A DNA stretch of 5,689 nucleotides from Microcoleaceae cyanobacterium UBA11344 (GCA_003483675.1 DMYK01000255.1:1-5689); one strand, 5' to 3'; shown: positions 1-5,247, numbered from the stretch's first letter. Program-made: numbers and translations. Notes: generated from the sequence alone by a model not told the origin.

Positions 1-1
1 C

Positions 2-640
2 GGTGATGAAAATACAGTTAGGTTTACAGTGCTACCTTTTTTGCAGAAACAAGCAGTTAATTCTGTGAATTTTGCGATCGCCACCCATCCTCATTTAGGC
101 TTAAACGCAGGTTGGGGAAAATTATTAGAACGCTTGCCAATTCAAACATTTTATGATAATAAGGCTCCCAAACAAATTCACTATGTCAGCCGTCAGGAAT
201 TGATGACTGCGGTGCAATCTCGCCAAGGAGTTTACTTTCCTTTAGAAACTAACAGCACAATTAATCTGGGCTCTGTGCGGTTGCAGTTGGTGAATGCGGA
301 AATCCCGGTGGTAGAATTGCTGGTGGGCGCTCGAACTTGGTTGATGCTCGGTGAAATCGCACCCGAAGCCCAAAAAAAATTGGTAGCAACGGGAAGTTTG
401 AAGCCAGCTCAAGTGCTGTGGTGGTCGGGAAAAACCCTGATACCGGAGTTATTGAAGACAATTGGGCCAAAAGTGGCGATCGCATCTGCTGACGAAATTG
501 ACTCCTCAACCGCAGCCCAACTGCACCAAAGCAAAACCCAGATCTTTTGGACTGGGCGCGACGGAGCCCTCCAATGGACTCCCGCTGCGGGATTTAAGAC
601 TACCCTGGAATCTCAAGAAAATCAGACTTCTTTTTTGTGA
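2..640 (+). CDS. comEC: ComEC/Rec2-type DNA-uptake channel protein, C-terminal part (5' end outside window)
   Basis: The frame is open from the first bases of the window to a TGA at 638-640, so only the last 212 residues are seen and the start lies upstream. ComEC is the inner-membrane channel that carries single-stranded DNA into the cell during natural transformation; its C-terminus is a metallo-beta-lactamase-like domain facing outward. The visible part follows that domain in order: a VLPFLQKQ segment, the strand and loop NFAIATHPHLGLNAGW (74-115) where the TH-x-D-x-DH-x-GG motif is expected, a WLMLGEI segment (338-358) at the usual LLTGD place, VLWWSG (413-430) at the usual HHGS place, and the closing IFWTGRDGALQWTP strands (542-583). 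No membrane helices are visible because those lie in the missing N-terminal part. The metal-ligand motifs are degenerate, as I recall for cyanobacterial ComEC. The identification rests on motif order rather than a search; a stand-alone MBL-fold protein is the main alternative. Confidence 0.8.
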   Translation, partial: GDENTVRFTVLPFLQKQAVNSVNFAIATHPHLGLNAGWGKLLERLPIQTFYDNKAPKQIHYVSRQELMTAVQSRQGVYFPLETNSTINLGSVRLQLVNAEIPVVELLVGARTWLMLGEIAPEAQKKLVATGSLKPAQVLWWSGKTLIPELLKTIGPKVAIASADEIDSSTAAQLHQSKTQIFWTGRDGALQWTPAAGFKTTLESQENQTSFL

Positions 641-768
641 AGATTGGCAAATGTGGCGCGCTGTGCGGTAAGATAGGAAAGAGCGAATATCTAAACCAGA
701 CTTGTGGCTCGATCGGACAATTATGCGATTCCAGGAGTCGCGAAGCAACAGCAACCTTAAATTTATGG

Positions 769-800
769 TTGATTTTTAGCTTAATTCGTGCGATTATAAT
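769..800 (+). promoter_or_regulatory. Probable promoter of tRNA-Ser
   Basis: A perfect TATAAT -10 box lies at 795-800, 17 bases before the mature tRNA 5' end, which leaves room for a short 5' leader. The best upstream match to a -35 box is TTGATT at 769-774, but the 20-base spacer is long, so the -35 assignment is weak. The -10 call is seen directly; promoter activity is inferred from its position. Confidence 0.5.
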
Positions 801-817
801 CAAATCGCCAATCAATT

Positions 818-902
818 GGAGAGGTGGCAGAGCGGTTGAATGCGGTAGACTCGAAATCTACTTTAGGGCGACTTAACGTGGGTTCAAATCCCACCCTCTC
901 CG
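818..902 (+). tRNA. tRNA-Ser (anticodon CGA)
   Basis: A full cloverleaf can be drawn. The acceptor stem GGAGAGG (818-824) pairs with CCTCTCC (895-901), and the discriminator base is G902. The D stem is GCA/TGC (827-829 with 841-843). The anticodon stem GTAGA/TCTAC (845-849 with 857-861) encloses loop CTCGAAA, giving anticodon CGA at 852-854, which reads UCG serine codons. The long class II variable arm (862-877) folds as TTAGG/CTTAA with one G-T pair around a GCGA tetraloop. The T stem GTGGG/CCCAC encloses TTCAAAT. The 3' CCA is not encoded, so it must be added after transcription. The gene stands alone between comEC and a repeat-rich gap. Confidence 0.97.
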
Positions 903-990
903 TTTAACTTATGTGAGCGGGAAGTCCCGCACTCTATTCGTTTACAAGAATGACTGACGGGTATGTCACCAGTCAATGTTTATGGCATTC

Positions 991-1024
991 AAAAACTCGG
1001 TTTCTTAAAGAAACCGAGTTTTTT
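991..1024. terminator. Hairpin with flanking A/T runs, possible bidirectional terminator / repeat
   Basis: AAAAACTCGGTTTCT (991-1005) pairs perfectly with AGAAACCGAGTTTTT (1009-1023) around a 3-base loop. The stem is bordered by A-runs on the left and six T on the right (1019-1024), so either transcript strand would end in a GC-containing stem followed by U. It sits about 90 bases after tRNA-Ser and could end that transcript. The same stem type occurs as a dispersed repeat in filamentous cyanobacteria, so it may be a repeat that happens to work as a terminator. Confidence 0.55.
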
Positions 1025-1242
1025 AGTATTTCTCGTCCCCAGATTTGTTTGTAGTAAGGACGGATGTCCTCCCGTCACTGCTATTGAGGACTAATACCAA
1101 ATCCTGCTTAAATACTTCCCTGATCTCTTAAGTAGGAGCGCCTAATGAAACTATGTAAATTATTGTAAATTTCTGCCAAATTGGCAACATAGTCTGGTTT
1201 CACGGGTTTTTAATGATTTTAGATAGCCAGGTTTATTTACAT

Positions 1243-1280
1243 CTACCTATTTAGTCCGCCTCGGCGGACTAAGTAGGTAG
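1243..1280. repeat. Long inverted repeat (18-bp stem, 2-base loop)
   Basis: Bases 1243-1260 pair with 1263-1280 over 18 positions, with one G-T pair (1250/1273) and no mismatch; the core is TTAGTCCGCC/GGCGGACTAA. The loop is only TC, so the last pair probably opens in RNA. There is no T-run behind it, which argues against a classical terminator. The core matches a type of dispersed hairpin repeat I associate with filamentous cyanobacteria; that link is from memory. Confidence 0.7.
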
Positions 1281-1390
1281 AAGCGATTTCAATCGCCGAT
1301 CGATATTTATTCAAAAAAATGACTTTTACGATTCTACTGACATCTGCATTTATCATGTATTCGCACTATCTTCCTACAAGGAAATCCGAT

Positions 1391-1801
1391 ATGAAAACCA
1401 TTACCTATTGGTCATTTAGCAAGCAAGCCGATCGCACATTCACCGAATTTTTGAACAAAATCTGGGGATTTTCTGCTGAATCCGGCCGCAAAGTTGGCAG
1501 AGAAATTGCTCAAGAATCACTCCCATCTATACAGCAATCTGCCGCCGAAATCGCAGCAAGTTATCACTGCGCGAAATATTGATACGACAGCAAACAGCAA
1601 GAATTCCAACAAGCCGAACAACAAGCGATTTTAGCTTATGAAAGTGGCAACAAAGAAGCCGGAAATTTAGCGATGGGAAAAGCGATCGCCATCCAACTGA
1701 TTTTACCACAGTTAGCGTCAGAATTTAGGCAAGCCGAACAGGTGTTAAAAAACGCTCATAAGCTGATGCTGTCAGCCAAGGAGTACAAGCATCGATGGTA
1801 G
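1391..1801 (+). pseudogene. Short unknown protein gene interrupted by one in-frame TGA
   Basis: ATG 1391 is preceded by AAGGA (1378-1382) at eight bases, a good ribosome binding site, which makes it a better start than ATG 1319 upstream in the same frame. The frame runs 63 residues (beginning MKTITYWSFSK) to a TGA at 1580-1582, then continues in the same frame for 72 more residues (YDSKQQEFQQAEQQ... to ...SAKEYKHRW) up to TAG 1799-1801. Both halves are protein-like: Gln/Glu/Ala-rich, amphipathic helical segments, with a HIP1 site at 1682 and no further stop. The simplest reading is one gene of about 136 codons inactivated by a nonsense change, for example TGG to TGA; a 63-residue truncated product could still be made. 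No start codon with a ribosome binding site follows the TGA, which argues against two separate genes. I do not recognise the family, and no membrane segment or signal peptide is visible after ATG 1391. A base-calling error is possible. Confidence 0.55.
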
Positions 1802-1819
1802 CGCCCCAACAGAATAACC

Positions 1820-1853
1820 AGATCCCCGACTTCTTTAAGTGCTGCGGGGATCT
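1820..1853. repeat. Imperfect hairpin repeat in the convergent intergenic gap
   Basis: AGATCCCCG (1820-1828) pairs with CGGGGATCT (1845-1853), and an inner ACTT/AAGT (1829-1832 with 1837-1840) closes a CTTT loop. Four unpaired bases (1841-1844) sit on the right arm only. It looks like a damaged copy of the AGATCCCCGACTTCTT-type hairpin that is common in filamentous cyanobacteria. It lies between two converging genes and could hinder read-through, though no T-run follows on either strand. Confidence 0.6.
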
Positions 1854-1881
1854 AACAGAGATTTTTACACTATCTGTATTA

Positions 1882-1906
1882 GTAAGGTACGCACTGCGTA
1901 CCCTAC
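1882..1906. repeat. Inverted repeat GGTACGCA/TGCGTACC
   Basis: GGTACGCA (1886-1893) and TGCGTACC (1895-1902) pair perfectly around one base; three more pairs (1882-1884 with 1904-1906) extend the stem after one mismatch. It is the second hairpin in the convergent gap and again looks like a dispersed repeat rather than a gene-specific site. Confidence 0.55.
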
Positions 1907-1954
1907 AATTAGAATCTGTGCGTCCAGGACTAGAAAATCTAAAATTGTTGTAAT

Positions 1955-1975
1955 GCCCAAGGCCCAATGCCCAAT
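1955..1975. repeat. Short tandem heptamer GCCCAA(G/T), three units
   Basis: Three adjacent heptamers (GCCCAAG, GCCCAAT, GCCCAAT) are followed by a decayed fourth (TCCCAAA). The array ends just past the stop codon of the minus-strand oxidoreductase gene (1984-1986). Short heptanucleotide tandem arrays in gaps are typical of filamentous cyanobacteria. Confidence 0.6.
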
Positions 1976-1983
1976 TCCCAAAA

Positions 1984-3462
1984 CTATCTGTTCCAATATC
2001 TGCGCCAATGAAACAAATTTTCCCATAAATTACGCATAAAAGTATTGCTACGGAAACGCTGTAATTGCCAAGCAGCAGCAGTTTGCCCATTAATATCCGA
2101 AAAAGTAGGCCAAATATAAGGAAGTTCGGCGATCGCCTCAACCTTCAGCCCCTGACGCACAGCCAAAGCGATAACATGAATCAACTCAGCAGCATTTGGT
2201 CCCACAATACTCGCCCCCAAAATCTCCCCATTGCGCCGCCCAACAATCTTACAAAAACCAGTTATTTCACCGCACATTTGAGCCTTTTCAACATTCTTAA
2301 AATATTCCCGACTAACAATGATATCATCTCTAAAACGGCGGATTGCTTGCGCTTCAGTCAAGCCCACCCTCGCCAACTGCGGGTCAGAAAAAATCGCCCA
2401 AGGAATCCCCCGATAATCTATTTGAAACATCGGCAAAAACAAAGCATTTTTTACAGCAACCAAAGCTTCAGAATTAGCGATGTGAGGGAACGGATAACCC
2501 CCAGCAACATCACCACAAGCGTAAATGCGGGGATTAGTTGTTTGCAGTTTGTCATTTAAAATCAATCCCTGGTTATGGAATTTAACACCAGTCGCTTCGA
2601 GATTTAATGATTTAAAGTTAGGTTGGCGGCCCGCTGCGAGAAAAATCTCCTCAGTTTCGATCGCCAAATTACCCGCTTGAATCCACTTCTTCCCCTCAAT
2701 CACCCTAGCTTGAGTCACCTCAGTCCCAGTCAAAATTCGCACCCCAGCCGCCTCCATTGCAGCCTGAACCAAGCTAGCAGCCTCTCGCTCCTCTTTCGCC
2801 AAAATGTGCGAACCCTTCACCACAAGCGTCACAGCCACTCCTAATCGAGCAAAAGTTTGAGCCACTTCCACACCGCTAGGATCGCCACCGATGACAGCAA
2901 AACTTTTAGGCAGTTTTTGCAGTTTTGCTAATTCCCCGACAGTTTCCGAAGTAAAATAACCAACAGACGAAAGTCCTTCAATATTGGGAATTGCCGGGAG
3001 AGTTGGACAAGCAAGCAAATAACAGAGCGATCGCAATTTCCGCCCGCCCACAGCAAAAGCCAAATTTGGTTTAACCACAAACTCGCCGTTACCAAAAATA
3101 ACATCTACCCCACGAGCAGCCAAAACATCGAGAGAATTGATTTCTGACAAATTAGAAACAACACCTTGGGCCCACTTCATCACCCCGTCAAACCGCAATT
3201 CGATCGGCATTTGCGAATTAGCTGTTTCCCAGCCTATACCGAACTGTTGGCGACTGATATGTTGAGCAAATCGGCCACTCTGGCTCAAAGTTTGGTTGTA
3301 TCTTAAACCCAAGTCGATCGACTCTTGGCTTGCTGTTGGCAAATCTTGCGAATTACTGAACGGTTCCACCAAAGCAACGCGAGCTTGGAAATCAGTTGAA
3401 GTCAAAGCAGCATAGCGTGCGGCAGAAGTCCCACCAATTATTACTAAATCGTAGTCAATCAT
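1984..3462 (-). CDS. FAD/NAD(P)-dependent oxidoreductase, dihydrolipoamide/mercuric reductase fold, without the redox disulfide
   Basis: A 492-residue flavoprotein of the two-dinucleotide-binding-domain family. In order: N-terminal FAD-binding VIIGGTSAA (7-15) with the ribose-binding acid E33; NAD(P)-binding AVIGGDPSGVEVA (189-201); AAGRQPN (276-282); second FAD motif RIYACGDVAGG (312-322); and a C-terminal dimerisation domain from about 353 to 465. The strand after the second glycine motif ends in K216 where NADH enzymes usually have Glu, which hints at NADPH. The usual CxxxxC disulfide near residues 40-60 is absent; the only cysteines are 147, 152, 316, 397 and 404. The C-terminal HPTxxE motif is replaced by WPTFSD (451-456). 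It is therefore not a working lipoamide, glutathione or mercuric reductase of the classical type, and its electron acceptor is unknown. A basic, aromatic tail (about 466-492) is added. ATG 3462 has no clear ribosome binding site; a heptamer array ends 10 bases upstream. Fold confidence is high, function is open. Confidence 0.9.
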   Translation of the reverse strand: MIDYDLVIIGGTSAARYAALTSTDFQARVALVEPFSNSQDLPTASQESIDLGLRYNQTLSQSGRFAQHISRQQFGIGWETANSQMPIELRFDGVMKWAQGVVSNLSEINSLDVLAARGVDVIFGNGEFVVKPNLAFAVGGRKLRSLCYLLACPTLPAIPNIEGLSSVGYFTSETVGELAKLQKLPKSFAVIGGDPSGVEVAQTFARLGVAVTLVVKGSHILAKEEREAASLVQAAMEAAGVRILTGTEVTQARVIEGKKWIQAGNLAIETEEIFLAAGRQPNFKSLNLEATGVKFHNQGLILNDKLQTTNPRIYACGDVAGGYPFPHIANSEALVAVKNALFLPMFQIDYRGIPWAIFSDPQLARVGLTEAQAIRRFRDDIIVSREYFKNVEKAQMCGEITGFCKIVGRRNGEILGASIVGPNAAELIHVIALAVRQGLKVEAIAELPYIWPTFSDINGQTAAAWQLQRFRSNTFMRNLWENLFHWRRYWNR

Positions 3463-3628
3463 AAATTAAAAAGTCATTAGTCATTAGTCATTGGTCATTA
3501 GTTAGTAGTTAGTAGTTATTGGTCAGTAGTCATTAGTTGTTAGATTTGTTATTTTTAATCTGACTTATCAGAATACTTACAGAATTCCTGAAATTCTTAG
3601 CTGTTGACTAATAACTATTGACTAATGA
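3463..3628. other. Gap between cobD and the oxidoreductase gene, filled by opposed heptamer arrays
   Basis: This 166-base gap between two minus-strand genes has a heptamer array at each side in opposite orientation and an A/T-rich core of about 60 bases. The core (3543-3603) holds two small inverted repeats, TCTGA/TCAGA (3559-3572) and AGAATT/AATTCT (3581-3597). I see no convincing promoter for the oxidoreductase gene here. Confidence 0.6.
3473..3542. repeat. Heptamer tandem array, ten units (GTCATTA family)
   Basis: Ten contiguous seven-base units can be read: GTCATTA twice, GTCATTG, GTCATTA, GTTAGTA twice, GTTATTG, GTCAGTA, GTCATTA, GTTGTTA. Read on the other strand the unit is ATGACTA, the same family as the arrays at 3604 and 5603. 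The array begins 10 bases upstream of the oxidoreductase ATG (minus strand), taking the place where a ribosome binding site would be expected. Confidence 0.9.
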
Positions 3629-3638
3629 CTATTGACTA
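3604..3638. repeat. Heptamer tandem array, five units (TTGACTA/ATGACTA), overlapping the cobD stop
   Basis: Units TTGACTA, ATAACTA, TTGACTA, ATGACTA, TTGACTA lie in the opposite orientation to the 3473-3542 array, so the two could pair imperfectly across the 61-base core. The array runs into the 3' end of cobD: the cobD stop codon (CTA at 3629-3631 on the plus strand) and its last two codons (Ser-Gln) lie within it. Confidence 0.85.
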
Positions 3639-4780
3639 AGGACTTCTGCAAGTCCAGCAATCAGCCACAGATTGTCAGCCCGATCGCGCACAGCCACCCG
3701 AAAAAACCGATCGCCCAACTCAGGAAAACTCAGACAATCCCGAATCAAAATCCGGTGACTTTCCAGCAGACTTTGTTGAATCAGAGAAACCGAAAGCGAC
3801 GACTCAACCAACAAAAAATTAGCCGCACCGGGAAACGGCTGCAAACCCGGTAAACTAGCCAAGCCCTCAAACAGCTCTCTTCGTGCCACAGGCAGCCAAT
3901 CCCAAGTTTGCCGCTCAAAAACAACATCTCGCACCACAGCAGCCGCCGCAGCCGCAGCCAGAGCGTTCACAGGCCAAGGATCGCGCTGTAACTGCCAGCG
4001 GCGGAGGCGATCGGGATGGGCGATCGCACATCCCAACCGCAGTCCCGGCAGAGAATAGAATTTAGTGAGCGATCGTAAAATCACCAAATTCGGAAACTCC
4101 GCCACAGCATCAATCAAACTCTCCTGTTGTTCCGGCGGTAGAAAGTCCATAAAGGCCTCATCCACCACCACCAGACCCAAATGCTCCAAATAAGGCCGAA
4201 TCGCCTCCCTACCGAACAGCAAACCCGTAGGATTGTGCGGATTATTCAGCAGCAAACCTCGAAATCCGGCATCAAGAGCCAGAGGAACCGGGAGACACAG
4301 AGAAGGAGAGACAAGGGAACGGTTAGAAACCGACAAATCATCCGTTACCAATCCGTTTCCTGGCCCTGCGCCCAAGGATTTAAGCCCCAAAGGACAATCC
4401 AGCACCTTCGCGCCGAAAGCCAAAAGAGCCCGCCAGTAATCACCAAAAGCCGGAGTCACCAAATAAGTAGCCTCCAGCTTCGACAAATCCCAAGCAGCCC
4501 AAGTCAACAATTCCGCCGAACCATTCCCCGGCAAAATCCAATCCGGGTCAACATTCAAAGCCTCACCCAAAGCAGCCCTTAGCTCTCCATAATCCGGGTC
4601 TGGGTAAGCCGTCAGACAGCTCAGGTGAGCTTGAATCGCATCGAGAGCCGACTTAGGAGGGCCCAAAGGACTGATACTCGCAGAAAAATCGAGAATAGCA
4701 GAAGCAGGGCAGCCAGCCAGTGTGGCCGCCCAAGCTAAATTTCCCCCGTGCACAGGTCTAATCAAGGCTCTGTTCGCCAA
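3629..4780 (-). CDS. cobD: Threonine-phosphate decarboxylase (cobalamin nucleotide-loop synthesis)
   Basis: A PLP enzyme of the aminotransferase I/II fold. CobD decarboxylates L-threonine O-3-phosphate to (R)-1-amino-2-propanol phosphate, the linker between corrin ring and nucleotide loop; cyanobacteria use it for pseudocobalamin. Motifs, numbered from TTG 4780: HGGN (11-14), DFSASISPLGPP (31-42), YPDPDY (59-64), GNGSAE (85-90), NNPHNPTG (179-186), VVDEAF (205-210), Schiff-base lysine K240 in SLTKFYSLPGLRLG, and FRVAVR (360-365). HGGN and DFSASISPLG separate it from the related HisC. Length 383 is slightly above the usual 360 or so, mainly from an extra low-complexity stretch at about 135-171. 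There is no ATG near the start. TTG 4780, right after the in-frame hup stop, is the outer limit; TTG 4765, giving M-IRPVHGGN, fits the family better, and GTG 4753 is also possible. No strong ribosome binding site precedes any of them. The stop lies in a heptamer array. Confidence 0.9.
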   Translation of the reverse strand: MANRALIRPVHGGNLAWAATLAGCPASAILDFSASISPLGPPKSALDAIQAHLSCLTAYPDPDYGELRAALGEALNVDPDWILPGNGSAELLTWAAWDLSKLEATYLVTPAFGDYWRALLAFGAKVLDCPLGLKSLGAGPGNGLVTDDLSVSNRSLVSPSLCLPVPLALDAGFRGLLLNNPHNPTGLLFGREAIRPYLEHLGLVVVDEAFMDFLPPEQQESLIDAVAEFPNLVILRSLTKFYSLPGLRLGCAIAHPDRLRRWQLQRDPWPVNALAAAAAAAVVRDVVFERQTWDWLPVARRELFEGLASLPGLQPFPGAANFLLVESSLSVSLIQQSLLESHRILIRDCLSFPELGDRFFRVAVRDRADNLWLIAGLAEVLSQ

Positions 4781-5071
4781 TTATTTAGGTTCTTTCGGCG
4801 GTGCAACTCTGTCCTTGAACAACTTCCCTGCGGAAAACGCAGGAACTCTGGTAGCCGGGATTTCCATCTTGTCACCAGTTTTGGGATTGCGCCCCTCGCG
4901 GGCTTTACGTTCCCGCGACTCAAACGAGCCAAAACCAACCAGCGTCACTTTATCGCCATCGGAGACAGCTTCCATGATTGCTTCGAGGGCAGCACTCAAA
5001 ACAGCATCTGCCTGTTTTTTCGTCACGCTAGCCTTTTCCGCGACTGCATCAACCAATTCACCTTTATTCAT
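4781..5071 (-). CDS. hup: HU-family nucleoid DNA-binding protein
   Basis: A 96-residue HU/IHF-type protein, close to the usual 90-100. HU dimers bend and compact DNA and assist replication, recombination and repair. Visible features: N-terminal helices MNKGELVDAVAEKASVTKKQ, the GFGSF turn (46-50), the beta-arm with RNPKTG (61-66) whose proline P63 is the DNA-intercalating residue, and the closing RVPAFSAGKLFKDRV helix (75-89). A short Pro/Lys tail APPKEPK ends it. ATG 5071 is chosen because AAGGAG (5083-5078) sits six bases upstream, an excellent ribosome binding site; the alternative ATG 5095 would put that site inside the coding region and add eight non-homologous residues. The TAA stop (4783-4781) is followed directly, in the same frame, by the open cobD frame, so the two may be one transcription unit. 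Confidence 0.96.
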   Translation of the reverse strand: MNKGELVDAVAEKASVTKKQADAVLSAALEAIMEAVSDGDKVTLVGFGSFESRERKAREGRNPKTGDKMEIPATRVPAFSAGKLFKDRVAPPKEPK

Positions 5072-5077
5072 TGCGAA

Positions 5078-5083
5078 CTCCTT
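5078..5083 (-). promoter_or_regulatory. Ribosome binding site of hup
   Basis: AAGGAG on the minus strand, six bases before ATG 5071. It is the strongest Shine-Dalgarno sequence in the window and decides the hup start. Confidence 0.9.
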
Positions 5084-5223
5084 CTGGATTTGCAAAATAC
5101 GTTAAACAGAGTTAGTTCAACTATTAGCTGTGAGCGATCAACTGGATTGGGGTGTGGCTTGGGAGGTTTGGGTGGTTCCCGATCGCTCCCGTCCGCTTCC
5201 CCGAATAATAACTCCTGCTGAAT

Positions 5224-5247
5224 ACCAATTACCCTAGGGTAATTGGT
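5224..5247. repeat. Perfect 24-bp palindrome, possible operator
   Basis: ACCAATTACCCT (5224-5235) is followed with no spacer by its exact reverse complement AGGGTAATTGGT (5236-5247). It lies 153 bases upstream of the hup start codon and inside the likely hup leader. A spacerless perfect palindrome is a poor RNA hairpin but a good shape for a dimeric DNA-binding protein. It could also be a dispersed repeat, since ATTGGTA-like units are common in these genomes. Confidence 0.6.

Larger units (their letters stand above)
903..1390. other. Gene-free stretch packed with hairpin repeats
   Basis: No convincing gene is present between the tRNA and the next start codon. The stretch holds a series of inverted repeats: GCGGG/CCCGC at 917-930, a 15-bp hairpin at 991-1023, AGGAC/GTCCT at 1057-1070, a 10-bp stem with one G-T pair (1102-1111 with 1128-1137), a two-part structure at 1150-1193 (outer ACTATGT/ACATAGT, inner TGCCAA/TTGGCA), an 18-bp stem at 1243-1280, and GCGATT/AATCGC at 1283-1296. 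Several resemble hairpin repeats that recur across filamentous cyanobacterial genomes. A reading frame open from ATG 1319 adds 24 hydrophobic residues to the downstream gene but has no ribosome binding site. Confidence 0.7.

Noticed and set aside
637..876. 79-codon open frame on the plus strand after comEC
   Set aside because: It runs into the tRNA-Ser gene through the anticodon and variable arm; the frame is open by chance.
1319..1390. Upstream ATG 1319 extending the broken gene with a hydrophobic N-terminus (possible signal peptide)
   Set aside because: No ribosome binding site precedes ATG 1319, while ATG 1391 has AAGGA at eight bases, so the extension is probably not translated.
1580..1582. 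TGA as a recoded codon (selenocysteine or read-through)
   Set aside because: No downstream selenocysteine-type stem is evident, the residue context gives no redox motif, and a simple nonsense change explains it.
2065..2844. Plus-strand open frames opposite the oxidoreductase gene
   Set aside because: They are antisense to a strongly supported 492-residue flavoprotein; their Ser/Pro/Asn-rich composition is what the reverse strand of such a gene gives.
3473..3638. CRISPR array
   Set aside because: Units are seven bases with no spacers; this is a tandem heptamer repeat.
3629..4780. Histidinol-phosphate aminotransferase (HisC)
   Set aside because: HisC shares the fold, but HGGN at the N-terminus, DFSASISPLGPP and the NNPHNPTG context are typical of CobD.
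4722..5221. Long plus-strand open frames opposite hup and the cobD start
   Set aside because: They are antisense to genes with clear family motifs and show no recognisable protein features.
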